A stretch of DNA of 64,000 bases from JABDQA01 sp963824415 (GCA_963824415.1 CAWGPM010000004.1:1-64000), one strand, 5' to 3'; positions 1 through 9,738 are shown, counted from the stretch's first letter. Program-made: numbers and translations. The notes: a model not told the origin generated them from the sequence alone.

Positions 1-1
1 C

Positions 2-36
2 AAAAAAGCGGTTAAGCCAAAATGGCCTAACCGCTT
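2..36 (-). terminator. Rho-independent terminator of the tRNA-Arg transcript
   Basis: On the minus strand a 14-bp stem (one G-U pair, 3-nt loop) is followed directly by a run of T. It lies 7 nt past the tRNA CCA end and would end the rne/rng-tRNA transcript. Confidence 0.85.
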
Positions 37-43
37 GAATTAC

Positions 44-120
44 TGGTACACCAGGAGGGATTCGAACCCCCGACCTACGGATTCGTAGTCCGTTGCTCTA
101 TCCAGCTGAGCTACTGGTGC
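44..120 (-). tRNA. tRNA-Arg (anticodon ACG), CCA encoded
   Basis: The minus strand folds into a full cloverleaf of 77 nt. The acceptor stem is 7 bp with a terminal G-U pair, the T arm carries GGTTCGAATCC, and the anticodon loop CTACGAA gives anticodon ACG, which reads CGN arginine codons after A34-to-inosine editing. The discriminator is A and the 3' CCA is encoded. The first ten bases overlap the end of the upstream RNase E/G reading frame, so the tRNA must be processed from a shared transcript or have its own promoter inside that gene. Confidence 0.95.
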
Positions 121-2291
121 ACGGGAGTGTCTTTATACTCCAGATCCGGGCTCAACTCAAGCCCGTTTTTTTTTTCAGGCTCCTCTTTTTCGGCCTTGCC
201 AAAAGCGATGTCGTGCTCACTCGGCTTCAGGCTCGGATCGGCCGTGATAATCACTTTCGCACCGTATTTTTCCTCGAGCTCCATGATTTCCTGGCGCTTG
301 TTGTTGAGCAGATACTGGGCCACATCGAGCGGGAATCGGCAGTCTATTTTTACAATCGGCTTGCGGCTCGCCCCGGTGTGAATTCTGCGCAGGTAAAATA
401 GCGCCATAGTCTCCACCGAACGGACCGTGCCGCGGCCCCGGCAGTGCTCACAGATCCGGTAGTTGCCCGACTCAATCGGCGAACCCAGTTTCTGCCTCGA
501 TATCTGCATCAATCCAAATCTTGAGATCCTGCTGATGTCGACCTTGGCCCGGTCCCGCTTCATCGAGGTTTTTACCTGTTTTTCCACCTCGCGAATATTT
601 TTGCTGCTTCGCATATCGATGAAATCGACCACGATCAGGCCGCCCAGGTCACGGAGCCTCAACTGCCGCGCCAGTTCCTGGGCAGCTTCCATATTGGCCA
701 TGAATATCGTCTCTTCGAAGTTCTTGCCCTTGCCCGTCGAACCGGAGTTGACATCGATCGAAACCAGGGCCTCGGTGGGCTCGATGATGATCGAACCGCC
801 CGAGGGCAGGTTTACCCGGGGCTGGTAGATCGACTCGATCTGGTCTTCGACGCTGTACTGATTGAAAATCGGCCGGGCTCCACGATGCAGCTTGACCTTC
901 ACTTTGCGCTGCTTGGCAGGTAGCATCTCGGTAAATTCTTTGACCTTCTCCAGTGCCGTTTCGTCATCGACCAGGATTTCCTGGGTGGTCGGATCGAACT
1001 GTTCACGCAGAAAGCGCATCACGCAATTGTGATCCTGGTAGAGCAGGCCGACGCCTTCCAGATGCTGTCCTTTGCTCTTGATCTCCGTCCAGAGCCTCAG
1101 CAGGAACTTGACGTCCCTGGTCAAGGCGGTCTTGGTGATGTCTTCGCTGGCGGTTCTTACGATCCAGCCAATGCCCTCGGGGATGCTCAGCGTATTCATG
1201 ATTTCGCGTAGCCTGCCGCGCTGTTCTTCGCCGGAAATCTTGCGCGAAATCCCCTCTGAGTCGGAACCGGGCATCAAGACCACGCAGCGCCCTGGTATCG
1301 AGAGGTAAGTGGTCAGGTTGGCGCCCTTCTTGCCGATCTCCTCTTTTACCACTTGAACCAGCATTTCCTGGCCCTTGGCAATGACGTCCGAAATGGAGAG
1401 CTTTTTCCACTGGTGCGATTCCACCAGGGCTCTGATCTCCGGGGACAGGTCCTGCTTAAAATATTCCGGGTGTATTTCAGGAAAGGCCAGGAAACCGTTT
1501 TTTTCCGTCCCGTAATCGACAAAAGCCGCTTGCAGGTTCGATTCAACCGCAACCACACGGGCCTTGTAGATATTGTTTCTGGTATGGACCCGACTGACAC
1601 TGGTGACATGGAGCGACTCGAGCCGGCCGTCTTCGAGCAGGGCAAGCCGGCATTCCTCCGGCTCATCGGCATTGATCAACAGTTTTACCACCGGCTGATG
1701 CTGCTCTGCAGGCTGCTTCTTGTCCTTCCCCTCAGCGCTGCGCCTGGATTGGGGCTTGGCTGATTTTTCAACCGAGTCTGCAGCCGCATTATCAGCTGCT
1801 GCAGGCTGCTCGTCTGGTTTCTGCGCGCCAATTTGATCGCCAGCACCGCTTTTGGCAGCTGATTTTTTCCGGCCGCCTCTGCGTCCTCGGCTCCGTCTTG
1901 GTTTTGTCGTTTTCTCGGTGGCTGAATCAGCGTCCGCTGAATCAGTTCCTGCACTCTTTACCTGTCCGGAGGCCCCCCGCTCCTCAGTAGCCGAGCTCGC
2001 AGCCTTATCCTGCTGCTGCGGACTTTCTAGTGTCTGGGGAGTGCGAATGGGCTGTTGCGGGTCGGCCTGCGCAGTGGAACTCGAGCCTGTGCTGTCTGTG
2101 CCGCTGCCCGACCCAGCCTCAGGCTGTGCTTGCTTGACGGGCGGTTTCCCGGCAGGAGCAGGTGCGGCAGAATCGGGTTCTTCCTTTTCAGCAATTACCT
2201 TGCTTTTCCACCAGGCTCCGGTAGTGGTTTTAATTCGACTGATAAGATTTGTCTTCTCGGATTCGTTGTTGTCCTTTTCTGATGTCGCCAT
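111..2291 (-). CDS. Ribonuclease E/G family endoribonuclease
   Basis: Single-strand endoribonuclease of the RNase E/G family, expected to act in mRNA decay and rRNA/tRNA processing. Residues 1-200 are low complexity (Ala, Ser, Glu, Gln) with an Arg/Lys-rich patch near 131-143. An S1 RNA-binding domain follows (about 200-285), then the DNase I-like catalytic core with Asp in DVNSG (about 513) and VVDFIDM (about 559), and the zinc-link motif CEHC (613-616). The long disordered part is N-terminal, unlike E. coli RNase E, where it is C-terminal; the protein ends soon after the core, as in RNase G. I chose ATG 2291, which has an AGGGA-like ribosome site; an in-frame start at 2336 adds 15 residues. 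The TAG stop lies inside the tRNA-Arg gene. Confidence 0.93.
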   Translation of the reverse strand: MATSEKDNNESEKTNLISRIKTTTGAWWKSKVIAEKEEPDSAAPAPAGKPPVKQAQPEAGSGSGTDSTGSSSTAQADPQQPIRTPQTLESPQQQDKAASSATEERGASGQVKSAGTDSADADSATEKTTKPRRSRGRRGGRKKSAAKSGAGDQIGAQKPDEQPAAADNAAADSVEKSAKPQSRRSAEGKDKKQPAEQHQPVVKLLINADEPEECRLALLEDGRLESLHVTSVSRVHTRNNIYKARVVAVESNLQAAFVDYGTEKNGFLAFPEIHPEYFKQDLSPEIRALVESHQWKKLSISDVIAKGQEMLVQVVKEEIGKKGANLTTYLSIPGRCVVLMPGSDSEGISRKISGEEQRGRLREIMNTLSIPEGIGWIVRTASEDITKTALTRDVKFLLRLWTEIKSKGQHLEGVGLLYQDHNCVMRFLREQFDPTTQEILVDDETALEKVKEFTEMLPAKQRKVKVKLHRGARPIFNQYSVEDQIESIYQPRVNLPSGGSIIIEPTEALVSIDVNSGSTGKGKNFEETIFMANMEAAQELARQLRLRDLGGLIVVDFIDMRSSKNIREVEKQVKTSMKRDRAKVDISRISRFGLMQISRQKLGSPIESGNYRICEHCRGRGTVRSVETMALFYLRRIHTGASRKPIVKIDCRFPLDVAQYLLNNKRQEIMELEEKYGAKVIITADPSLKPSEHDIAFGKAEKEEPEKKNGLELSPDLEYKDTPVHQ

Positions 2292-2744
2292 ACAATTCCC
2301 TGGGTACTGTCCGTCGCCGCGCGTGCGCGCAGACAAACGGCAACCAGCACCGCCTAGATGTCAGGCCAGCCCATTGTCTGGTCGCTGTCCTGCCCATCAT
2401 GATTTTTACAGCAATGCGCTTTGCACATCGCCTTATTATCGGTACCGCCTCGACCGCGCTGTTTCCGTCTCTTGATTCCCCGCCGCTTGCACGGATCAGG
2501 TTTTAAAAACAGAAATGATTTTGAATTCTCATAGCTGCGGGCGGGCTGTACCTCCGACTCTTACTCATGATAACGGCCGATACGTTAATCGCATCCAGGC
2601 ACATTTCAGATGTGCCACTCCGTTCATGGTCTGAAGCTTGTCGATTTACCTGCTCCCTCTTGCTGGGCAGGCTTGCTGCTGAATTCTTCGCCAGTTTGCG
2701 TCAGTGTTTCGGCAGTTCTTGCGGCCTCAGTAATTTGTACCGCA

Positions 2745-2794
2745 CTGATAAGCATCTTTTTGGAATAAGTCTCGAAAAAAGATGCCTTTATCAG
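2745..2794. repeat. Imperfect inverted repeat (hairpin) upstream of lptD
   Basis: CTGATAA plus GCATCTTTTT is matched about 13 nt later by AAAAAAGATGC plus TTTATCAG, giving a stem of about 17 bp with a small bulge. It lies about 75 nt before the likely lptD promoter. It could be a bidirectional terminator or a protein-binding site. Confidence 0.5.
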
Positions 2795-2866
2795 CCATTC
2801 ACGGTAAACTGGACCGAGGGTAAAGCATATACCCTTTATAATCAAGGCAAAACTGTTACTTTTGGC

Positions 2867-2895
2867 TTGACACCGGGTGGGCCTGCCCGTACATT
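2867..2895 (+). promoter_or_regulatory. Probable sigma70 promoter of lptD
   Basis: TTGACA at 2867-2872 and TACATT at 2890-2895 are 17 bp apart. The -35 box is perfect and the -10 box matches four of six positions. The lptD start is about 130 nt downstream. Confidence 0.55.
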
Positions 2896-3026
2896 TCGGT
2901 GCTTATATGCTGCCGGGGTGTTTACCAGGCTCGGGGATTGACCGGTCCTGGCCTAGCGAGGTTTTTCGCCTGCCCAGGCCTGAGCGGTTGTTCACATAGA
3001 TCTTCATGTCTTCAAAGGAGTGTATC

Positions 3027-5495
3027 GTGACAAAGTTGTTGCCACGTATGTTCGTCTTCAGTCTTTTCCTGGTTCTCTCGATTGCCCCGATTGCCGATCC
3101 TTCTGATCTCGATGCCGCAGAAACCGACACGCCCAAAAAGGCGCCGGTGCTCGAGAAAGCGACCGCTGAAGAACCGGCTCAGAAAGTTTCTGAGCAGGCT
3201 GGGGAACAATCGGTTGCGACCGAAGAGTGGGAAATCACAGCCGATCGGATTATCCGTTATGAAGACCCGCACTCCATCGTTGCCGAAGGCAATATCGTTT
3301 TAATTAAACGTAAACAGGTCCCGCCCAAAAAGACAAAAGCCTCCGTTGCCGGTCTTGCGGCCGGGGAAGAAGTATCGGATTGGAACGAATTGCTCGAAGA
3401 AGAAACGGTTGCAGAAGAAGAGGAGGAACTCACCCCCGCCGACCTTCCGGAGCAAACAAAACCAATATACAAGACCCAGGCCACTGTCAAGGCTGACTGG
3501 GCCACCTACGATATCGCGCTGAACACGATAAAAGCCCGCGGCAACGTATCGGTTCAGGCCGATGGCCAGTATATCTTCGCGGAACAGGCGGAGATCAACC
3601 TCGAGCAGGAGACCGGTACTTTCAGGAAGGCTACGATCATCGGTGAAGAAAAAGATATGCACCTCGAAGGAGAGGTGATCGAAAAAATCGGTTTCAAGAC
3701 CTATCATATCGAAGATGGCTGGATCATCACCTGTAAAATTGCCGATGATGAAACCGCCCCCTGGAGTTTTGCTGCCAGCGACGTCGTCATAAAGCAGGAT
3801 GGCTACGCAGTATTGAAGCATGCCCGGTTCCGGATCAAGGATGTTCCGGTATTTTATTCACCCTATCTGGTGGTGCCGGCCAAGAGCAAACGGGAAACGG
3901 GTTTTCTACTCCCTGAGATCAGCAGCAGCCAGAACGGCGGCTTTGGATTTAATCTGCCGTTTTTCTGGAATATCTCCGATTCCACCGATCTGACCATCTA
4001 TACCCAGTACTTTGCCAATCGCGGCTACATGCCTGGTGCCGAGTTTCGCTATATCACCTCCACCACCGACAAGGGCATGGCCATGGCCAATTACCTTTAC
4101 GATGAATTGAGTGATCCGTCCGAAGTGGAATACTACAACGACACCGGCTTCACCCACGACAACAAAGACCGCTACTGGTTCAGGGCCAAGGCGGATCAGA
4201 ATTTCGGTGCCTGGGTCACCAGACTGGATCTCGATATCGTGTCAGACCGCGATTATCTGACTGAATTCAACACCGGTTTCACTGGGTTCAAAGCCAGCAA
4301 CGATGATTTTCTCGACACCTTTGGCAGAAGCCTGGAAAACAAGACCGACGACCAGCGCACCAACGCCCTTGGGGTCCAGAGATCCTGGGGTTCGACCTCG
4401 CTGGCTGCCCAGATGCTTGGCATAAACGATGTCAGGGACCTGCAGGATCCAGTGGGCGGTCCGCCAATTCCAACCCCGCTCTGGAATCTGCCTGCCATTG
4501 ATTATACCGGTACCCTTCCCTTTGAAAAATTATGGGACATGACCCTGCAATGGGATGCGAGCTACTATAATTATTGGCGTGAAGAAGGTATCGGCGGGCA
4601 CCGCGCCGATATCTACCCGACACTCAGTGCACCGCTGCCGATCAGCCCCTATCTCGAATCCCGTGCTGAAATCGGCCTGCGTGAAACGCTCTATTCGGTC
4701 CAGACCTACGGCGAGGCCGAATGGGACGAGGACGACACCCAGAACCGGTTTCTCTACGATATTCATGCAGAACTCGGCACCACCCTGATGCGCACCTTTG
4801 CCATTTCTGGCGAGAAAATAACCGGTCTGACTCATGAAGTGCGCCCCTATGTGGATTACGATTTCATCCCCGACGTCGACCAGACCGATCTGCCCAGCTT
4901 CGACGGTGTAGACCGGATTAGTGAAAGAAATGAGATCGTCTACGGTATCGACAATTTTATCAACGCTCTTACAGGTGATTACGACGATGACGAATATGGC
5001 TGGCTGAAAATCAAACAAAGCTATAGTTTCCTCGATGAAAATTCGGACGAACCTTTTTCGGACATCAATCTGCGCTTGAAGTGGTATCCGCTCAGCCAGC
5101 TCGAATTCGACTATGAGACCGATTTCGATGTGTATGACACCGGTTTTGTCAAACACGATTTTTATACCACCTATAGAAACGGCAGGGGCGATATTTTCCA
5201 GCTCGAATATTTTTTCCAGGACAATACCCCGGAAGAGCTGGAGAATAGCTCACTCATCGATACCGAGCAGATCAATGCGCTGGTCGACCTGCAGCTGGCT
5301 GCAAGTTTCAGGATAAAAGCAGGAATTGAACATTCAATCGCCAACGACGAGACCAATGAGGCAAACGTCTCCCTGATCTATCAGGCGCTATGCTGGTCGG
5401 TTGAACTTGGCTCGCAGTATACGCCAACCGATACGTCTATTATGCTCATGTTCAACCTTGCCAATCTCGGCAGCCCGCTCAGATTCTACTATTAG
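3027..5495 (+). CDS. lptD: LPS-assembly outer-membrane protein LptD
   Basis: Outer-membrane beta-barrel that inserts lipopolysaccharide into the outer leaflet together with LptE. The GTG start at 3027 is chosen because AAAGGAG lies 6 nt before it; the upstream ATG at 3006 has no such site. Residues 1 to about 30 form a signal peptide. A periplasmic OstA-like jellyroll follows (ITADRIIRYED...VAEGNIVL), interrupted by a Glu-rich linker, then the long C-terminal barrel rich in alternating aromatic strands and ending in an aromatic RFYY tail. Length is about 822 residues, normal for LptD. It stands first in a run of co-directional envelope genes. Confidence 0.9.
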   Translation: MTKLLPRMFVFSLFLVLSIAPIADPSDLDAAETDTPKKAPVLEKATAEEPAQKVSEQAGEQSVATEEWEITADRIIRYEDPHSIVAEGNIVLIKRKQVPPKKTKASVAGLAAGEEVSDWNELLEEETVAEEEEELTPADLPEQTKPIYKTQATVKADWATYDIALNTIKARGNVSVQADGQYIFAEQAEINLEQETGTFRKATIIGEEKDMHLEGEVIEKIGFKTYHIEDGWIITCKIADDETAPWSFAASDVVIKQDGYAVLKHARFRIKDVPVFYSPYLVVPAKSKRETGFLLPEISSSQNGGFGFNLPFFWNISDSTDLTIYTQYFANRGYMPGAEFRYITSTTDKGMAMANYLYDELSDPSEVEYYNDTGFTHDNKDRYWFRAKADQNFGAWVTRLDLDIVSDRDYLTEFNTGFTGFKASNDDFLDTFGRSLENKTDDQRTNALGVQRSWGSTSLAAQMLGINDVRDLQDPVGGPPIPTPLWNLPAIDYTGTLPFEKLWDMTLQWDASYYNYWREEGIGGHRADIYPTLSAPLPISPYLESRAEIGLRETLYSVQTYGEAEWDEDDTQNRFLYDIHAELGTTLMRTFAISGEKITGLTHEVRPYVDYDFIPDVDQTDLPSFDGVDRISERNEIVYGIDNFINALTGDYDDDEYGWLKIKQSYSFLDENSDEPFSDINLRLKWYPLSQLEFDYETDFDVYDTGFVKHDFYTTYRNGRGDIFQLEYFFQDNTPEELENSSLIDTEQINALVDLQLAASFRIKAGIEHSIANDETNEANVSLIYQALCWSVELGSQYTPTDTSIMLMFNLANLGSPLRFYY

Positions 5496-5537
5496 CAGGC
5501 TGCCAGTTCGTTACCCCAGACGGTCGATAGCCGGTTC

Positions 5538-6527
5538 ATGGTTCCCAGAGAGCACATCACTGCAGCCCCTCAATACGATGTATTCAACGGCGATGCCGAT
5601 GGGATCTGCAGCCTGCATCAACTGCGCCTGAGCCACCCCGTCCCCGACGCCACCCTGGTCTCCGGAGTCAAAAGAGATATTGCACTGCTCTCCAGGATCG
5701 CAGATCTGCAGAAGAGCAGAATACTGGTGCTGGATCTCTCCATGCACGCCAATATGGATTCCCTGCTTACGCTTCTCGAGGGGCAGAACGAGATCTTTTA
5801 TGTGGATCACCATTTTGCCGGCGACATTCCCGCTTCCCACCTGCTGACCGCCCATATCCATCCCGAGCCGGATCAGTGCACCTCCCTGATCGTCGATTCG
5901 CTGCTCGATGGCAGATATCGGCTCTGGGCCGTCTGCGGTGCCTTCGGGGACAATCTGCACCAGGTAGCCGAAGCGGTGGCACAAACACGCTCCCTGAGCG
6001 AGTCCGAAATTGCCAAGCTGCGGGAGATCGGTGAACTACTGAACTACAACAGCTATGGGGCCCAGCTCGATGATCTCTATTTTTCCCCCGATTATCTCTA
6101 TTATTCGGTAAAAAAATACGTGGACCCTTTCGACTTCTATGAAGAATCTCATACGCTGAAGACTTTGAAGACCGGTTTCAAAAACGATATGGAGCTTGCC
6201 CTGTCGCAATCTGTCTTTGCCAGCAAAGGTGATAACCGGGTCTACCGTTTTCCAGACAGCCCCTGGTCCAGGCGGGTTTCAGGCGTATTCGCAAATCTTA
6301 GAGCCCGGGAGAATCCTGCCGGGGCTCACGCGCTGATCACGGAAAACAACGATGGAACCCTGCGCATCAGCGTGCGGGCTCCGCTCGACAACAAGCATAG
6401 CGCCGATATCCTGTGCCGCGCATTTCCCCACGGGGGGGGCCGGGCTGCGGCGGCCGGCATCAATATCCTGCCCGAAGACCAGCTTGGCAAATTCCTTGAT
6501 TCATTCAATAAAATTTATGGTTCATAA
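5538..6527 (+). CDS. DHH/DHHA1-family phosphoesterase
   Basis: Predicted metal-dependent phosphoesterase of 329 residues. The first motif is FNGDADGICS near residue 17, an Asp-Leu-Ser segment follows, the signature VDHH lies near residue 93, and the C-terminal DHHA1-type glycine motif HGGGRAAAAGI lies near residue 300. Relatives include NrnA-like oligoribonuclease/pAp phosphatases, but the exact substrate cannot be deduced. Its end overlaps the following mltB start by 11 nt, so the two are translationally coupled. Confidence 0.8.
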   Translation: MVPREHITAAPQYDVFNGDADGICSLHQLRLSHPVPDATLVSGVKRDIALLSRIADLQKSRILVLDLSMHANMDSLLTLLEGQNEIFYVDHHFAGDIPASHLLTAHIHPEPDQCTSLIVDSLLDGRYRLWAVCGAFGDNLHQVAEAVAQTRSLSESEIAKLREIGELLNYNSYGAQLDDLYFSPDYLYYSVKKYVDPFDFYEESHTLKTLKTGFKNDMELALSQSVFASKGDNRVYRFPDSPWSRRVSGVFANLRARENPAGAHALITENNDGTLRISVRAPLDNKHSADILCRAFPHGGGRAAAAGINILPEDQLGKFLDSFNKIYGS

Positions 6528-7644
6528 CACGCCTACCTGCCATCGCACCGGCCTCGCTGCCGGCGGCTTTTTCCCAAGTCCACGCAGTTGCAGATCTCTG
6601 TTCACGCCCCTGCTTACCTCGCTTTTCCTGGTCTTGCTGGTCCTCGGCTTGAGTTTGGACGCATCCGTATGCGCCGCCCAGAAACCCAAAGCCGCAGACC
6701 TGGTTGAAGACGGTCAGAAGATCGACCTGAGCAGTGAGCGCTACACCAAGTTATTCAGTGAACTGCAGCAGGAACACCAGTTCAGCCAAGCCGAGCTGGA
6801 CAGCCTATTCGCCGGGGTCAGCATCGACAAAAAGGTCCTCGAGTTGATGGACCGCCAGTGGGAGGCCAAGCCCTACTATCTATACCGGCCGCTCTTCGTC
6901 ACCCCGAAGACCATCGCCAAGGGTAAGAAAATGGTGGTCCTCCATGCCGATCTGCTCGCCCGGATCGAAGCGCAGTTCGGGGTCGACAAGGAGGTGGTCA
7001 TCGCCATCTGGGGTATCGAGTCGCGTTTTGGTACACACCGCGGCAGCTTTCCGGTTTTCCAGACCCTCAACACTCTGTTCGACGCCTATCCACGCCGCTC
7101 ATCATTTTTCAGAAAGCAGCTTATCTATTTTCTGATCGTCTGCCGGGAGAACAATATGGACCCGCTGCAGGTAAAAGGCAGCTATGCCGGCGCCTTCGGC
7201 CAGACCCAGTTCATCCCGTCGAGCTTCCATGAATATGCGGTCAGTTTCGATGATGACACCATCCGGGACGTATTTAACTCAACCGAAGACATTCTGGCCT
7301 CGATCGCCAATTACCTGCGCCGGTTTCACTGGTCCCTGAATGCACCTATCTATATCGACCTCGGTCCCGAGTTGAAATCCCAGGAGCTGATCAGCGCCAA
7401 TTTAAAAGGAAGGAGCGGAAAGGTTGACTACCAGGTCGTGGCCGCGGCCCAGAACATCGATCTGCCCACGCCGCCGGAAAACAGAAAACTGATCATCGTC
7501 GGTCTGGAAAAGGATCCGGATCAGGGCGGCGGTTTCCGCTACGTGGCGGGCTATCCTAATTTTCAGGCGATCACCCAGTGGAACCACTCCAGCCGCTATG
7601 CGATGGCGGTCACCGAACTGGCCGAAGCCATCGCCGCAGAGTAG
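6517..7644 (+). CDS. mltB: Lytic murein transglycosylase, MltB family
   Basis: Cleaves the glycan strand of peptidoglycan, forming 1,6-anhydromuramyl ends. The start ATG 6517 overlaps the end of the DHH gene. A hydrophobic segment at residues 30-50 is a signal sequence. The SLT_2/MltB fold follows, with the catalytic glutamate in IWGIESRFG (about E168) and the downstream GAFGQTQFIPSSF substrate-groove motif. At 375 residues it is a typical length. mltA follows 17 nt downstream, so the two transglycosylases are probably co-transcribed. Confidence 0.9.
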   Translation: MVHNTPTCHRTGLAAGGFFPSPRSCRSLFTPLLTSLFLVLLVLGLSLDASVCAAQKPKAADLVEDGQKIDLSSERYTKLFSELQQEHQFSQAELDSLFAGVSIDKKVLELMDRQWEAKPYYLYRPLFVTPKTIAKGKKMVVLHADLLARIEAQFGVDKEVVIAIWGIESRFGTHRGSFPVFQTLNTLFDAYPRRSSFFRKQLIYFLIVCRENNMDPLQVKGSYAGAFGQTQFIPSSFHEYAVSFDDDTIRDVFNSTEDILASIANYLRRFHWSLNAPIYIDLGPELKSQELISANLKGRSGKVDYQVVAAAQNIDLPTPPENRKLIIVGLEKDPDQGGGFRYVAGYPNFQAITQWNHSSRYAMAVTELAEAIAAE

Positions 7645-7661
7645 CCGGCCTCTGGTCACAG

Positions 7662-8885
7662 ATGCTCGGCTCCGACCAGAACGTGCCGCCCCGCAACCGG
7701 CTGGTACGATTTTGTCTCTGCACTCCTTGCGGTCTGGCTCTTCTTTTGTCAGTCCTGTTTTCCGGCTGCATGATTACGGAGCATTACCTGATCGGTGTCG
7801 GCCCCGGAAACTATCCGGTGTTCGTCGATGATCATTCCCGAGACAGCCTGATCGAGGCCCTGGACCGTCACCTGGCGTATCTGCAGAAAAAAAAGCCATC
7901 CGACACGGTCGTCGTCGGCAACCTGCGCCTGACCAATCAGATGCAGGTCGAGTCACTGGCGACTTTCCGGGAACTGGTTCTTACCTCCTTCTCTCCACTT
8001 GAACTGAGCCAGGCAATCCGGCAGCACTTTCATCTCTATCAGGCCGCCGGCAGAAATGAGAAGGGGGAGATGCTGGTCACCGGATACTACGAGCCGCTGT
8101 TTGAAGGCAGCCTTGAAAATTCCGGCCCTTACCGCTATCCGCTCTATGGTCTGCCAGATGCACTGATCCGAAAAACCGGTGATGCTGCTATTTCAGTGGG
8201 ACGCTACGATGAGCAGGGCAGGCTCGTCCCTTTCTGGAGCCGCGCTGAGATCGAGACGCAGAACCTGCTCAGAGAAGATGAACTGGTCTATCTCAAGGAC
8301 CGCCTGGACGCCTATCTTCTGCAGGTTCAGGGCTCCGGCCGCATCCTGCTGCCGGACGGGACCAGCCGCTCGCTGCACTTCGCCGGATCCAACGGGCGTG
8401 AATACAACAGTCTCGGCAAGCTCTTCGTGGATGAGCAGATCATGGATCCCGATCAGGTCAGCATTGAGTCGATGCGCGTCTATTTCAAGGAGCATCCCGA
8501 GCACATGGAGCGCATGCTCTTTCACAACCCACGCTATATATTCTTTGCTTGGGGCGACGATCTGGGTCCACGGGGCTCACTCGGCCAGATCCTCACCCCA
8601 CAGCGCTCGGTGGCCGTCGACCATGATGTACTGCCGACCGGTGCGGTCGGCTACCTCGTTTCAAAACGCCCGGTACTCGATGATCAAGGCAGGATAAACC
8701 ATTGGAAAAGCTTCGGCCGCTTTGTCCTGCCCCAGGACAGCGGTGCCGCCATCAAGGGCAGCGGCCGGATCGATCTGTTTCTCGGCAGCGGACCCTACGC
8801 CGAGTTGGCGGCCGGAACCATGAAGGAGCCGGGCCGGCTCTATTTTCTGATCAAGAAAACGCACAACCAAAAAGCTCCTCTGTAA
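7662..8885 (+). CDS. mltA: Membrane-bound lytic murein transglycosylase A
   Basis: Lipoprotein lytic transglycosylase acting on peptidoglycan at the outer membrane. The start ATG 7662 gives an N-terminal hydrophobic stretch ending in FSG-Cys36, a usable lipobox. The MltA domain is seen in VTGYYEPLFEGS and the C-terminal 3D domain in GSGRIDLFLGSGPYAE, where the conserved aspartates reside. About 407 residues. Seventeen nt after mltB. Confidence 0.92.
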   Translation: MLGSDQNVPPRNRLVRFCLCTPCGLALLLSVLFSGCMITEHYLIGVGPGNYPVFVDDHSRDSLIEALDRHLAYLQKKKPSDTVVVGNLRLTNQMQVESLATFRELVLTSFSPLELSQAIRQHFHLYQAAGRNEKGEMLVTGYYEPLFEGSLENSGPYRYPLYGLPDALIRKTGDAAISVGRYDEQGRLVPFWSRAEIETQNLLREDELVYLKDRLDAYLLQVQGSGRILLPDGTSRSLHFAGSNGREYNSLGKLFVDEQIMDPDQVSIESMRVYFKEHPEHMERMLFHNPRYIFFAWGDDLGPRGSLGQILTPQRSVAVDHDVLPTGAVGYLVSKRPVLDDQGRINHWKSFGRFVLPQDSGAAIKGSGRIDLFLGSGPYAELAAGTMKEPGRLYFLIKKTHNQKAPL

Positions 8886-8934
8886 CAGTGAACATAACGA
8901 CAAGCTGGAAATCGACCAGCCGATCCCTGTTGAG

Positions 8935-9738
8935 ATGAAAACTGCCAGCAAAACGGCCCCTGCCCCGGTGATCCTGACCACCGATTTCGGTTATCTGGAC
9001 GAGTATGTCGGGGTTTTGAAAGGGGTGATTCTGTCGATCGACCGCTCCATTGCAGTCATTGACCTGTGCCACTCCGTCCCTGCCCAGGACATCCACCGGG
9101 CAGCCAGGCTGATCGCCGATAATTATCGCTTCTTTCCGGACGGCAGCGTCCACCTCTGCATCGTCGATCCGGGCGTCGGCACGAAACGCCGCATCATTGC
9201 CATCCAGGCGGCGTGCCAGTTTTTCGTCGGCCCTGACAATGGCGTTTTCTCAACCCTGATTCAGCACGACGATGCCAAGATATTTGAGGTGACAAACCGG
9301 GACTGGTTTCTTGACAAAATCAGCACCACCTTCCACGGACGCGACATCATGGCACCGGTCGCCGCCCGGCTGGCGCTGGGAGCACCGATTACCTCTGTCG
9401 GTGCACGGCTTGGGCGGGAATTATGCGCCACAATCAGCCTCGCTGAGCCTCTACTTGACAAGAACGGTTTGACTGGCGAAGTGGTCAGCATAGATCGTTT
9501 CGGAAATATCCGGACCAATATCAGAAAAGAGCATCTAGACGGCTTCAAAACTCCCGTGCAGGTCTTGATCAAATCCCTCACTATAAAGATAACGACCGGC
9601 AGTTACGGCGATATTTCGGGTGCTCAGCCGGCTGCGCTGATCAACAGCAGCGATGAACTGGAGATATGCGTCAGAAACTCCAATTGTGCGGCACTGCTTG
9701 ACGTGGAATTGGGGGATCAGGTTTTGGTGCGAGCTTAG
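8935..9738 (+). CDS. SAM hydroxide adenosyltransferase (DUF62 family)
   Basis: Family that hydrolyses S-adenosylmethionine to adenosine and methionine using an activated water; relatives are the fluorinase and chlorinase. The N-terminal motif is ILTTDFGYLDEYVGVLKG, followed by IVDPGVGT, GPDNGVFS and TFHGRDIMAPVAARL, the last holding the Arg-Asp of the conserved water-activating set. The C-terminal half has the usual IDRFGNIRTNI motif. 267 residues, a standard length. It follows mltA by 49 nt and may be in the same transcript. Its physiological role is not established. Confidence 0.88.
   Translation: MKTASKTAPAPVILTTDFGYLDEYVGVLKGVILSIDRSIAVIDLCHSVPAQDIHRAARLIADNYRFFPDGSVHLCIVDPGVGTKRRIIAIQAACQFFVGPDNGVFSTLIQHDDAKIFEVTNRDWFLDKISTTFHGRDIMAPVAARLALGAPITSVGARLGRELCATISLAEPLLDKNGLTGEVVSIDRFGNIRTNIRKEHLDGFKTPVQVLIKSLTIKITTGSYGDISGAQPAALINSSDELEICVRNSNCAALLDVELGDQVLVRA

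Larger units (their letters stand above)
2292..3026. other. Intergenic region between rne/rng and lptD
   Basis: About 730 bases without a convincing gene. A forward open frame at 2567-2941 has no ribosome site and no recognisable protein features. The stretch holds divergent promoters, an imperfect inverted repeat at 2745-2794 and a good sigma70-type promoter at 2867-2895, both listed separately. Confidence 0.6.

Noticed and set aside
2567..2941. 124-codon frame between rne/rng and lptD
   Set aside because: No ribosome site or protein signature, and it covers the lptD promoter and an inverted repeat.
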